Positions 46,831-55,647 of a stretch of 64,000 nt of DNA are shown here, piece by piece. Positions within the stretch are counted from its first letter, which is position 1; every line of letters begins with the position of its first letter. Both the position numbers and the translations under genes were made by a program. A model generated the notes under the pieces. That model was not told the DNA's origin and searched no databases. It saw only the letters and a program-made list of their open reading frames with translations. This DNA comes from Cohnella faecalis (lineage in GTDB: Bacteria; Bacillota; Bacilli; Paenibacillales; Paenibacillaceae), in NCBI RefSeq assembly GCF_003570905.1, contig NZ_QXJM01000032.1:1-64000 (forward strand), in the 5' to 3' direction.

Positions 46831-48372
46831 TTACGCTCCCGCCAATGCCTCGGATTCCAAATATTCAATTAGAGTTCTGACCATAACTCCCGTACCGCCG
46901 GCCGGCTCCAAATCCCGGTCGCTCCACATCCATGCGGTGCCGCCGATGTCCAGATGGATCCATGGGCGATCCTCCGCGAACGCGCCTACGAACAAGCCTC
47001 CGAAAATCGCACCGCCCCACTTCGAGCCCATGTTTTTCAAATCGGCTACGTCGCTCCGCAGTGCCTTTCGGTACTCGGGATGCGCAGGAAGCTGCCACAA
47101 GTATTCCCCGGCGCGCCGCGATGCCAGGTCAAGCTGTGACAGCCACGTATCGTCGTTCGTGACAGCGCCCGTAGTGACGTCTCCAAGGGCTACCATGACA
47201 GCGCCGGTCAAAGTCGCGATGTCAATCAATCGCGTCGCACCCGCTCGGATCGCGGTCGTCAAGCCGTCGGCCAGGACGAGACGGCCCTCTGCATCCGTGT
47301 TCAACACCTCGACCGTCTGGCCCGAGTACATGCGAATGACGTCCCCCGGCTTGAAGGCGTTGCCCGACGGCATATTCTCGGCTGCGGGAATAACAGCGGT
47401 TACATTGACAGCCAGCTTGCGCTCGGCAACCGCCCGCATAACGCCGAGTACAGCCGCGGCGCCTCCCATGTCGGAGATCATCTCTTCCATGCCTTCCGGC
47501 TTCTTCAAGGAAATGCCGCCCGTGTCGAACGTAACTCCTTTGCCGATCAACCCAATCGTCTCCGTGGAATTCGGCGCTCCCTTATGGCGAAGCACGATCA
47601 TTCTCGGAGGATTGACGCTGCCTTGACCGACGGCAAGCAAGCCGCCCATTCCTTCGGCCGCAGCCTCGATCTCGTCGTAAATCCGGCACTCGAGTCCGAA
47701 GCGCTCCGCCAGCGATTCCGCTTCTTCCGCGAGAGTTGCAGGCGTCAGCCTGTTGCCCGGCAAGTTCGTCAGCTCGCGGGCGTAACAGACCGCATCGGCA
47801 GTCTTGACGCCGCGTTCGAATCCGCGACTCCAAGCATCCGCGCTCTCGCCATTTTCCAGATCGAAAAAAAGCTTTGGCGAAGGCAGCTTCCTCCCCTCCG
47901 CGGAACGGCTGTCTCTCCGGTAGCTGGCGAGCAGCAGCCCCTCCGCGACGGCCGATGCGGCTTCCGGGACGGTCCCGTCGAAAGCGTCAGCCGTAAGCGC
48001 TGCAGGGATGACCCACGTTGCCGACTCCGCCTTGAGTCCGGCCAATGCCTTTCCGACCGCCCCGGCCGCAAGGCGAAGCTCACGAATTCCGAACGATGCG
48101 GCTCCGCGCCCGGCAGCGATTACGTAAGCTTCCGGCAATAAGCCGAGCGAAGGCAGCATCGCCGTCTCCCCGGCGTTCGCGCCAAAAGATCCGCGACGAA
48201 ACAAGTCGCGGAGCGCGCCGTCAAGCGCAGGGTGTACCCAAACGCCTGTGCCTTTCATATCCTCGGGACTCGCAAATACGATTGTTGCCTCGGCAATTGG
48301 CCCGTTGCCGCGCGCAGCTTCCACGTCCGCTCTCGCCACCGACCATTCGACCTGCCATCCTGACCATTCCAT
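46831..48372 (-). CDS. pepA: leucyl aminopeptidase (M17 family)
   Basis: 513 residues. The C-terminal catalytic domain has the full M17 metal and catalytic set: IGLIGKGVTFDTGGISLKK (shown as core GKGVTFDTGGISLK), DMGGAAAVLG, and the signature NTDAEGRLVLADGL. The N-terminal domain is more divergent, as usual. It is a cytoplasmic two-metal aminopeptidase that trims N-terminal residues from peptides and processes glutathione-like thiols in some bacteria. It lies between a histidine kinase and the MFS permease, 36 bases after the kinase. Confidence 0.95.
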   Translation of the reverse strand: MEWSGWQVEWSVARADVEAARGNGPIAEATIVFASPEDMKGTGVWVHPALDGALRDLFRRGSFGANAGETAMLPSLGLLPEAYVIAAGRGAASFGIRELRLAAGAVGKALAGLKAESATWVIPAALTADAFDGTVPEAASAVAEGLLLASYRRDSRSAEGRKLPSPKLFFDLENGESADAWSRGFERGVKTADAVCYARELTNLPGNRLTPATLAEEAESLAERFGLECRIYDEIEAAAEGMGGLLAVGQGSVNPPRMIVLRHKGAPNSTETIGLIGKGVTFDTGGISLKKPEGMEEMISDMGGAAAVLGVMRAVAERKLAVNVTAVIPAAENMPSGNAFKPGDVIRMYSGQTVEVLNTDAEGRLVLADGLTTAIRAGATRLIDIATLTGAVMVALGDVTTGAVTNDDTWLSQLDLASRRAGEYLWQLPAHPEYRKALRSDVADLKNMGSKWGGAIFGGLFVGAFAEDRPWIHLDIGGTAWMWSDRDLEPAGGTGVMVRTLIEYLESEALAGA

Positions 48373-48408
48373 GACATCACACCCAATGCCTTATGTTTTA
48401 CCCCGATT

Positions 48409-49791
48409 CTACTCCTTGATATCGGTATAAGGCAAATAGATCATGAACTCCGTCCCTTCGTTAGGAACGCTGTCTACGTGAATAATCCCCCCATGGTTAT
48501 TAATGATTCGATAACTGACCGAAAGCCCGAGTCCCGTCCCGTCGTCTTTTGTCGTGAAAAAAGGATCGAACAGCCGGTTTAACGTCGTACGCTCCATCCC
48601 TTTGCCGTTGTCCCTGATGGAAATAAGAGCGTACCTTCCCTCTCTGCGCGCGGAAATATCGATTCGTCCGCGACGGCCGTCCCCGGTTTCCTCTATCGCT
48701 TCCATTGCATTTTTCATAATGTTGAGGAGAACCTGCTTGATTTGCTTCACGTCGATCCCGATCGTTACGTACGGGTCGAAAATTTCACAATGAAGCTCGC
48801 ACCCCTTCATATGGGCTTCGCTCTCCAGCAGCAAAATCGTCTCCTTGATCAGAAGGCCGACCAGAACCGTCTGTTTCATCGGAGCGGAAGGCTTTGATGA
48901 GTTCAAAAATTCATAAATAATATCGTTCGCTCTGTCGATTTCCGAGAGGATGATTCGGGCGTAATCCTGCTTGCCGATTTCCTTCAAATAGGGGGAAAGC
49001 AGCTGGATAAAGCCCCGAATGGAAGTGAGGGGGTTCCGGATTTCATGCGCAATGGCTGCGGCGATTTTGCCGAGCATGGCCAGCTTGTCGTTCTGGAAAG
49101 CCGTCTGCTCGATCTGCTTGTATTCGGACACATCCTTCACGCTGATCAGATAATCGCCGTCCAGTTCGTCGATCCGGGATATGCTTACGAGCAGAAATTT
49201 GCCGTGGACGTTCTGAAATTCGCCGTGAAAACGGCGGTACAGCACCATTTCCTTGAACATTCGCAGAAACATTTTTCGAGTGTGGCTTTTCAAATGGGGA
49301 TGGAAAAAAAGCTGCCGAAGCGTACAGCCGATTAACGAACGACGCGGAACCTGCAGCAGCTTGGACATCTGAACGTTCAAAAACCGCAAATTGCCCGCGC
49401 TGTCGAACAGTGCGATACCGCTGTCCATATGCTGAAGAACCGTCTCGAACTTATTCGGCGCCGACTCCTCGAGCGGAACGGAATTAAGAGCCGCGATTCG
49501 AAGACGATCGGCTTCAGGCTGTTCGCGCGCCACCGCCACTTCCGGCATCCGGATCGCAAACAAGATATCGGTAATAAACAGAAGAGACCGGTGAACCAAT
49601 GTCATCCGGTCTTCGGGCTCCGCATACGAAAGCAAGAATCGCACAGTCTCGTCATGATGCTCCACAATGTCCTTCGTGGGCACATCCTTCAATTCCCGAC
49701 GCAAATCCACCGTCTCGGCATAAGCGTCGTTGCCGCCGGACCGAACGAACTCCGCTAAAATAGGGGTATAGCGTGTCCTCCATGCCACCAT
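48409..49791 (-). CDS. PAS-domain sporulation-type sensor histidine kinase
   Basis: 460 residues from ATG 49791, with GGGAGGGG upstream. No membrane helix is seen, so it is cytoplasmic. An N-terminal helical domain (about 1-110) is reminiscent of RsbU_N-type helices. A PAS domain follows (about 110-240; LQHMDSGIALFDSAGNLRFL). The HisKA domain has the phospho-histidine in IAAAIAHEIRNPLTSIRGFI, and the ATPase has N-box VLLNIMKNAMEAIEE, DNGKGM and TTKDDGTGLGLSV. The architecture fits orphan Kin-type kinases feeding the Spo0 phosphorelay; no regulator gene is adjacent. Confidence 0.88.
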   Translation of the reverse strand: MVAWRTRYTPILAEFVRSGGNDAYAETVDLRRELKDVPTKDIVEHHDETVRFLLSYAEPEDRMTLVHRSLLFITDILFAIRMPEVAVAREQPEADRLRIAALNSVPLEESAPNKFETVLQHMDSGIALFDSAGNLRFLNVQMSKLLQVPRRSLIGCTLRQLFFHPHLKSHTRKMFLRMFKEMVLYRRFHGEFQNVHGKFLLVSISRIDELDGDYLISVKDVSEYKQIEQTAFQNDKLAMLGKIAAAIAHEIRNPLTSIRGFIQLLSPYLKEIGKQDYARIILSEIDRANDIIYEFLNSSKPSAPMKQTVLVGLLIKETILLLESEAHMKGCELHCEIFDPYVTIGIDVKQIKQVLLNIMKNAMEAIEETGDGRRGRIDISARREGRYALISIRDNGKGMERTTLNRLFDPFFTTKDDGTGLGLSVSYRIINNHGGIIHVDSVPNEGTEFMIYLPYTDIKE

Positions 49792-49915
49792 GGATCGACC
49801 CCTCCCGTCCATACAATGCGTATGTATCTGTTGAAAAACAAGATAATCATAGACATTGTTTGGTAAAACTGTCAACGAGAGAAGTTGTCGACTTCTGCCG
49901 AACAATCGCCGCTAT

Positions 49916-51283
49916 TTACGGCTGATGGGATGATTTGCCTCCTTTATCGTCGTCGTTATGGCGAGTATTGCGATCGCGATCCCGATTTTTGTTCCGCGCG
50001 TCCTCGTTCTTATGTCCCGATCCGCTCATTTCGGGCTGATCGACGGTAGGCTTCGAGTCCTGCTTTTTGGAGCTGATCTTCTTGGAATCCCGCTCCTTCT
50101 CTTGCTCACCGTCGCGTTTTTTATCCGTTTCTCTCCCTTTTTGTCCCTTTTCCTTGTCGGTCTTGGATTCCTGCTTCGAATCTTGCTTCGTATTTTCCTG
50201 TTGCGTCCGACCGCCGCTCTTGTTCGAATCGGATTTGTCGTCTTTCTGAGGCTTGTTCTTTTCGGAATCTTCTTTGTTTTTCTCCTGCTTCGGCCGATTT
50301 GACTGCTTCGTCTGATTCGTCTGTTTCGTCTGCTGCTTCTGATCTTTTTTCGTTTTCAGATTATCGAGCAGCTTCTTCCAATCGTCGTCTTCTTTTTTAT
50401 CGTCTTTCGCTTGATTGCCGCTATTTTCTTTTGCATCGTTTTTCCCGGTCGCGATATTGTCCTTTTCCGAAGGAGCCTCGACGTCTCCCGTCATCACTTT
50501 GTCGACGCCGCCCCAGGAAGAAGCGATTTTTTTGAGGGAATTCTTTTTGAGCGTATCGAGCGAAACCTCATGGCCTTCGCTTTCCGCTTTCAGCCAGAAT
50601 GCCATTTTGCCGGAGGATACGCCGTACGTCTTCGCTTCCTCCCGTACCTCTTCAGGCAGCGAAATCTTCGTCACTCGCAAGGCGGACGAGCTTCCGCCCG
50701 CTGCGGGAGAAGCGGCCTCCGACAACGCCTTCTCGATGGCGCCCGTCACGTGCCGTTCCCATTCGCTGTCCAGTTGTTTAACGGGGACGCTTGCGATGAC
50801 AACCTCGCTGTCCCGTTCGCTCAGCACACGGGCCTCTGCCAGCTTATCGGCCAATTGCCGCGCCACGTCTTCGATGGAATGGCCTTTGTAGGCGATCCCT
50901 TCGACAATCGGCCGAGCGTCTCTGTTAATAGCCCGGAGCACCCGCACCCGCTCCTTTGAATCCAGTCCCAGCTCCACGCTCGGATTAATGTCCATGCTCA
51001 CGTAAGCGACCACTTCCGGCGGGCGAAGCGACCAGATTCCAAATAAGAGAACGAACATCGCCGCGACAGAGGCGGCCGTTAGAACCCATCGGCGAGGGAG
51101 TCCGATTATCGCCTTGCGTACGGCCAAACCGTAGCTCCCGCTGCTCGCCAGCTCGGAGGAATCCCAAGCTACCTCCAGGCCCAGCTCATGTCGATCCGTC
51201 TTTTTCAGCCGAACGAATCGTCCGTCCGAAGTCATCACGACCGCCGTAGACCGGTCGATGCTCATCACGATGCCTTGGCTCAT
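49916..51283 (-). CDS. rsgI: anti-sigma-I factor RsgI-like
   Basis: 455 residues. The N-terminal RsgI_N domain (about 1-55; IVMSIDRSTAVVMTSDGRF) binds SigI in the cytosol. One membrane helix (about 65-85) follows. Outside is a conserved domain with VVAYVSMDINPSVELGLDS and a helical segment. The last 170 residues are a low-complexity Lys/Asp/Gln/Asn-rich tail, long and highly charged, that could contact the wall. No carbohydrate-binding or catalytic domain is visible. It starts directly at the end of sigI, one base after the stop. Confidence 0.92.
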   Translation of the reverse strand: MSQGIVMSIDRSTAVVMTSDGRFVRLKKTDRHELGLEVAWDSSELASSGSYGLAVRKAIIGLPRRWVLTAASVAAMFVLLFGIWSLRPPEVVAYVSMDINPSVELGLDSKERVRVLRAINRDARPIVEGIAYKGHSIEDVARQLADKLAEARVLSERDSEVVIASVPVKQLDSEWERHVTGAIEKALSEAASPAAGGSSSALRVTKISLPEEVREEAKTYGVSSGKMAFWLKAESEGHEVSLDTLKKNSLKKIASSWGGVDKVMTGDVEAPSEKDNIATGKNDAKENSGNQAKDDKKEDDDWKKLLDNLKTKKDQKQQTKQTNQTKQSNRPKQEKNKEDSEKNKPQKDDKSDSNKSGGRTQQENTKQDSKQESKTDKEKGQKGRETDKKRDGEQEKERDSKKISSKKQDSKPTVDQPEMSGSGHKNEDARNKNRDRDRNTRHNDDDKGGKSSHQP

Positions 51284-52078
51284 TCAGATTCCCTCCTCTC
51301 CGCCGCGATTCATTCCGATATATTCCTTCAAAAAAGGGAACGGCCCTCTTGCGATTAGCGCAACCGTTATAATGTATTTCCGATGGCGTTCGACCGTCTT
51401 TCGGGAGACGTTCCCCGTCTCGCACAGCTCCTTGACCGGCAATTGCTTTTTGTCCGCCAGCTTCTCGAACAAGGGGTCCGATTGCGCCAGCAAGCCTGCC
51501 AGCTTCAGGAGCGCCCGTCTGGAATCCGCATGGCGGGGCGACTGCTCCGTCAGCTCCGGGAAGCCTATGCCGTAGGCGTCGAGCTGCTGCTGCAAAGCGA
51601 CGATTTCCGTTCTGCGCTCTTCCGCCTCCCGCTGCTGTTCATAGACTTCCAATGCTTGAACCGCTTCGACTTTGTCGAGCTTGTCCGCTCCTTCGCTGCC
51701 ATTGCCCGCAACCGCGCTGTAAGGAATCGAAGCCGAATGTCTGCCTTCCTGTCTGGCGTAGTCGATCAGCCTTCGGGTAATGACCTTTTCCGAAAAACCC
51801 AAAAAACGGCGACCTCCATCCGGGGAAAAACTGGAAATCGCCTCATTGAACGCCGCGAGCGCAACGCTGAATTCGTCGTCCCGCTCCGGATCGATGAAGC
51901 GCCGGCTGAATCGGCTTGCCGTCTTGGCAATATAAGGTTTGTACTTCGCGATCAATTCGTTGCGCAAGCCGTCGTCGCCGGCTTGAATAGCCGCCACCAT
52001 GCTTTCAGGAGAGCCGTCGTCCTTGCGGACGCCGTCCTCCTCCAGGGGAAACCACTTTCTCCATAATAAGAGCAGCAC
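51284..52078 (-). CDS. sigI: RNA polymerase sigma factor SigI
   Basis: 264 residues from GTG 52078, with GAGGGGTGAGCGA upstream. Region 2 includes LRNELIAKYKPYIAKTASRFS and DDEFSVALAAFNEAISSF, typical of SigI; region 4 near the C-terminus reads KELCETGNVSRKTVERHRKYI, as the SigI helix-turn-helix. SigI responds to heat and envelope or carbohydrate signals relayed by RsgI, encoded next. A candidate SigI-type promoter lies directly upstream. Confidence 0.94.
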   Translation of the reverse strand: MLLLLWRKWFPLEEDGVRKDDGSPESMVAAIQAGDDGLRNELIAKYKPYIAKTASRFSRRFIDPERDDEFSVALAAFNEAISSFSPDGGRRFLGFSEKVITRRLIDYARQEGRHSASIPYSAVAGNGSEGADKLDKVEAVQALEVYEQQREAEERRTEIVALQQQLDAYGIGFPELTEQSPRHADSRRALLKLAGLLAQSDPLFEKLADKKQLPVKELCETGNVSRKTVERHRKYIITVALIARGPFPFLKEYIGMNRGGEEGI

Positions 52079-52101
52079 TCGCTCACCCCTCAGTCATAAC
52101 A

Positions 52102-52130
52102 TTCGCGCGCGTCCATTCGTTTCGGGGGGT
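52102..52130 (-). promoter_or_regulatory. possible SigI-type promoter upstream of sigI
   Basis: On the minus strand ACCCCC (52130-52125) and CGAA (52105-52102) match the reported SigI -35 and -10 elements of B. subtilis. The 19-base spacing is longer than I would expect, and a CGAA at 52119 is too close. An autoregulatory role is plausible. Confidence 0.4.
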
Positions 52131-52220
52131 ACGTTCGAAAAAAAAGAAAGAACCGCTCGGCCTGGCGGAACGAATTCCGCAGCCGGACGGTCCGTATACA
52201 ATCTCTCATCTGCCGGCACT

Positions 52221-52646
52221 CTATTTCGTTCCGCCGGAAGTTCGCTTCTGCCGCAGCTTGAACCGGCGCTGGCTGAGCACGCCCAGCCGCCGCTTGAGCT
52301 GCTGCTCCCATTCGGAGTCGCCGAGCTCTCGCGCGAACGTAAGCAGGTCGAGCGCCATATCAATCTGGCTCTGGACAACGGCTAGTGGGTCTTCGTTCTC
52401 GTTGTTGACCGAATTTTCGTTCAGGGATTTGTCCGACTCATCCACGTAATCGTGGAAATCGACTTCGGAAGCGCCGTCGCCATGAGCGTATTCCGCCAAG
52501 ATTTCGTATTCGTTCTCCACCAAATAGTGAACCTCCACCCGATGGCAAACCGGGCAAAACAGAATAGGTACGTTGTGAATCCGCGTCCGGTAATGCTTCA
52601 AGGTTCCCTTCGTTCCGATCATGCTGGCGCCGCAACAAAAGCTCAT
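52221..52646 (-). CDS. YgiT-type zinc-finger protein, hypothetical
   Basis: 141 residues from ATG 52646, after GGGAGGGG. The N-terminal 40 residues form a two-pair Cys finger: FCCGASMIGTKGTLKHY, then VPILFCPVCHRVEVHY. The rest is acidic and Asn-rich (NENSVNNENED) followed by a helical, basic C-terminus (QLKRRLGVLSQRR). YgiT-like fingers are common in MqsA-type antitoxins and in stand-alone proteins; no toxin gene is adjacent, so the function is open. It lies 140 bases upstream of sigI on the same strand. Confidence 0.72.
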   Translation of the reverse strand: MSFCCGASMIGTKGTLKHYRTRIHNVPILFCPVCHRVEVHYLVENEYEILAEYAHGDGASEVDFHDYVDESDKSLNENSVNNENEDPLAVVQSQIDMALDLLTFARELGDSEWEQQLKRRLGVLSQRRFKLRQKRTSGGTK

Positions 52647-52755
52647 CGACTTCCCCTCCCAACACGCCAATCCGGCTTCGTATTTACTCTCTATATTCTA
52701 TACCCAACTTGCGGATTCCTGCCTTTTTCGCTCAATAATCTCCTTAGAAGAAAAT

Positions 52756-52778
52756 GCCTGCCCGCTCGGCGGACAGGC
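52756..52778 (-). terminator. terminator after a gene remnant
   Basis: On the minus strand GCCTGTCCG-CCGAG-CGGGCAGGC followed by ATTTTCTTC. Confidence 0.7.
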
Positions 52779-52787
52779 AAGGCTTGC

Positions 52788-52877
52788 TTATTGCACGGCT
52801 GTCACCGCTTCTTTGATCATCTCTTCGTCCGACAACAAGCCGCCGCCCGACAAATACCAGCAGCCTGCGTCGAGGTA
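52788..52877 (-). pseudogene. C-terminal gene remnant cut off by array 4
   Basis: A 29-residue coding-like stretch ends in SDEEMIKEAVTAVQ and a TAA, followed ten bases on by an intrinsic terminator. Upstream the frame meets a stop (TAG at 52880-52878) and then the 52-bp array. This looks like the tail of a lost gene whose front was replaced by or eroded into the repeat. I cannot name the family. Confidence 0.45.
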
Positions 52878-52894
52878 CTATCCGCCGGTAGCAT

Positions 52895-53570
52895 CCGTTG
52901 TGCTCGTATTCGTCACATTTACTCAAGGACTCCCCGTCGTCAGCTTCCGTTGTGCTCGTATGCGTCACATTTACTCAGGGACTCCCCGTCGATAGCCTCC
53001 GTTGTGCTCATATGCGTCACTATTACTCCCCAACCAACCGCCGACAGCATCCGTTATGCTCATATGCGTCACTATTACTCAAGGACTCCCCGTGGACAGC
53101 CTCCGTTGTGCTCATATGCGTCACTATTACTCTCCAACCAACCGCCGACAGCTTTCGTTGTGCTCATATGCGACACAATTACTCAAGGACTCCCCGTGGA
53201 CAGCCTCCGTTGTGCTCATATGCGTCACTATTACTCCCCAACCAACCGCCGACAGCATCCGTTGTGCTCATATGCGTCACTATTACTCCCCAACTCCCCG
53301 CCGACAGCTTTCGTTGTGCTCGAATGCGTCACAATTACTCCCCAACCAACCGCCGACAGCTTTCGTTGTGCTCATATGCATCACATTAACTCCACGACTG
53401 CCCGCTGACTGCCTCCGTTGTGCTCATATGCGTCACTATTACTCCCCAACTCCCCGCTGACAGCTTCCGTTGTGCTCGTATGCGTCACATTTACTCCCCG
53501 ATTAACCGCCGACAGCCTCCGTTGTGATCAAATGCGTCACAATTCCCCTGCCAGCCGCCGTCATGCATCC
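52895..53570. repeat. 52-bp tandem repeat array 4 (13 copies)
   Basis: Thirteen direct copies of a 52-bp unit, starting at 52895 and running to 53519 with exact spacing. The unit reads CCGTTGTGCTCATATGCGTC, then ACTATTACTCCCCAACC and AACCGCCGACAGC. It is unrelated to the 51-bp family. Since 52 is not a multiple of 3, each copy shifts frame and coding across it is very unlikely. Confidence 0.95.
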
Positions 53571-53647
53571 GTTACAATCGATAAGTTAACTTGGAGAGTC
53601 ATAGTCTGTTACCGATAAGCCTGTGAGCCAGCGGCACGTCGTTACAT

Positions 53648-53691
53648 AAAAAAACCGCCATTCACCCGGTGAAGGATGAATGGCGGTTTTT
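53648..53691. terminator. terminator after the peroxiredoxin gene
   Basis: AACCGCCATTCA pairs with TGAATGGCGGTT around a CCCGGTGAAGGA loop, with A-run and T-run on the two sides, so it can act in both directions. Confidence 0.9.
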
Positions 53692-53715
53692 GAAAAATCG
53701 GCGTAGGAACGCCTC

Positions 53716-54264
53716 TTATTTCGCTACGAGGTGGCCTTGACCCGGTTTCCAGTTCATCGGGCACAGTCCGCCGGATTGAAGAGCTTGCAGCACGCGGAAC
53801 GTCTCTTCCACGCTGCGGCCTACGTCGTTGTGGTTAACGACTTGGTATTTCAGCTCTCCGTCCGGATCGATGATGAACAGGCCGCGAAGCGCGATGCCTT
53901 CTTCTTCGATCAGAACGCCGTAATCGCGAGCGACTTGCTTCGTGATGTCGGCAGCGAGCGGGAAGTTCAATTGGCCCAGACCGTTGTCGTTCTTGGCCGT
54001 GTTGATCCAAGCGCGGTGGCTGTGCTTGCTGTCTACGCTGACGCCCAGAACTTCGGCGTTCAGCTTGCGGAATTCGTCAGCCGCATCGGAAAGCGCCGTG
54101 ATTTCCGTCGGGCATACGAATGTAAAGTCCAGCGGATAGAAGAAAAATACGAGCCATTTGCCTTTGTAATCGGACAGCTTAGCCGTACCGAATTCCTGGC
54201 CGTTGCCAAGAGCAGTCTCCAAGTTGAAGTCCGGAGCCGGACGACCTACCAAACGTTCTGCCAT
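53716..54264 (-). CDS. typical 2-Cys peroxiredoxin
   Basis: 182 residues of the AhpC/TSA type. The peroxidatic cysteine lies in [14 protein letters not shown] and the resolving cysteine near the end in [12 protein letters not shown]. The active-site Arg region and the [13 protein letters not shown] stretch are intact. It reduces hydrogen peroxide and organic hydroperoxides using thioredoxin or AhpF-type donors. No ahpF is adjacent. A single-gene unit with its own terminator. Confidence 0.94.
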   Translation of the reverse strand: MAERLVGRPAPDFNLETALGNGQEFGTAKLSDYKGKWLVFFFYPLDFTFVCPTEITALSDAADEFRKLNAEVLGVSVDSKHSHRAWINTAKNDNGLGQLNFPLAADITKQVARDYGVLIEEEGIALRGLFIIDPDGELKYQVVNHNDVGRSVEETFRVLQALQSGGLCPMNWKPGQGHLVAK

Positions 54265-54389
54265 TGTTACATCCTCCTATTCAGCCCGGCCTTGTCGCCG
54301 GTGCGTCATGTTCACGAACAAAATCGTAACATTCGGGCAAGCTCGCGTCAAGATGTAATCATTATCTTATTAGAATTATTTTAATTAAG

Positions 54390-55469
54390 TTAGCGAGCCA
54401 TCGCGTTCACGATCAATTCGCCCATCGCAACCGTGCCGATCGACTTGCTCTTGTCGACGGCGATGTCGCCCGTGCGGTGGCCGGCGTCAAGAACGTTCTT
54501 GACCGCGCGTTCGATGACGTCAGCCGCTTCGGCATAGCCGAACGTCAGACGGAACATGAGGGCGACGGACAAAATCGTCGCGATCGGGTTCGCGATGCCT
54601 TGACCTGCGATGTCGGGAGCGGAGCCGTGAACAGGCTCGTACAGCCCGAAGCTGCCTTCGCCCATGGAGGCGGATTGCAGCATGCCGATGGAGCCCGTCA
54701 GCATAGCCGCTTCGTCGCTCAGAATGTCTCCGAACATATTTTCCGTTACGATGACGTCAAAGCTGGAAGGACGGCGCAGCAACTGCATCGCGCAGTTGTC
54801 GACGAGCACGTGCTCGACTTCAACGTCCGGATATTCAGGAGCGATGCGGTTAACCGTCTCGCGCCACAGGCGGGACGTCTCAAGCACGTTTGCTTTGTCG
54901 ACGGACGCGAGCTTTTTGCGGCGCGTGCGGGCAACCTCGAACCCTTGGCGCACGATGCGCTCGACTTCGGTAACGTTATAGACGCAAGTGTCGACCGCTT
55001 CTTGACCGTTCTCGGTGTCGCGGCGGAACTTCTCGCCGAAGTAGATGCCGCCCGTCAGCTCGCGAATAACGATGAGGTCGGTTCCTTCCAGAACTTCGGG
55101 CTTCAACGTGGAAGCATCTTTAAGGCAGTCGAATACGACCGCCGGACGAATGTTGGAGAACAAGCCGAGCGCTTTGCGAATGCCGAGCAGGCCGGTTTCC
55201 GGACGAAGCTCCTTCGAATTGTTGTCCCATTTCGGACCGCCTACGGCTCCGAGCAGGACAGCATCTGCCTTTTTACACAAATCGAGCGTCTCTTGAGGAA
55301 GCGGCGTTCCTTTCTCGTCGATAGCGATCCCGCCGAACAAGCCGTGCTCCAGCTCGAATTGATAGCCGAACAGCTCTTCCGTCTTTTTAAGTACTTTTTC
55401 CGCTTCCGCGACCACTTCGGGTCCGATTCCGTCGCCTGCGATAACGGCGATTTTTTTCACTTCTGCCAT
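54390..55469 (-). CDS. leuB: 3-isopropylmalate dehydrogenase
   Basis: 359 residues, standard length. It oxidises and decarboxylates 3-isopropylmalate in leucine synthesis with NAD. Motifs: [19 protein letters not shown] at the N-terminus, [32 protein letters not shown], and [14 protein letters not shown] near the catalytic Asp region. The ATG at 55469 has AGGAG ten bases upstream. A terminator separates it from the upstream aminotransferase gene, and a fair promoter lies in front, so it is probably a separate transcript. leuC and leuD are not in this window. Confidence 0.96.
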   Translation of the reverse strand: MAEVKKIAVIAGDGIGPEVVAEAEKVLKKTEELFGYQFELEHGLFGGIAIDEKGTPLPQETLDLCKKADAVLLGAVGGPKWDNNSKELRPETGLLGIRKALGLFSNIRPAVVFDCLKDASTLKPEVLEGTDLIVIRELTGGIYFGEKFRRDTENGQEAVDTCVYNVTEVERIVRQGFEVARTRRKKLASVDKANVLETSRLWRETVNRIAPEYPDVEVEHVLVDNCAMQLLRRPSSFDVIVTENMFGDILSDEAAMLTGSIGMLQSASMGEGSFGLYEPVHGSAPDIAGQGIANPIATILSVALMFRLTFGYAEAADVIERAVKNVLDAGHRTGDIAVDKSKSIGTVAMGELIVNAMAR

Positions 55470-55513
55470 TTCCGTATTCACTCCTATAGGTTGTCCCTTG
55501 ATATTCTCTCTCA

Positions 55514-55542
55514 TTTGTAGCACATTTCGTCCTCAGTGGCAA
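55514..55542 (-). promoter_or_regulatory. candidate leuB promoter
   Basis: Minus-strand TTGCCA, a 17-bp spacer, then TACAAA, about 45 bases before the leuB start. Confidence 0.4.
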
Positions 55543-55588
55543 AATAGATAATAGCTATGGTCTCTATAGGTATCGCCTATCTCGCAAC

Positions 55589-55632
55589 GAAAAGACTATT
55601 CCTCGGCCGCATCGGGCCTGGAATAGTCTCTC
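55589..55632 (-). terminator. terminator after the aminotransferase gene
   Basis: On the minus strand AGACTATTCC pairs with GGAATAGTCT, followed by TTTTCG. Confidence 0.85.
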
Positions 55633-55647
55633 TTCATGGCTTCCCAA

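Noticed and set aside
52898..53389. Protein encoded across array 4
   Set aside because: The 52-base period shifts frame every copy; the open frame is accidental.
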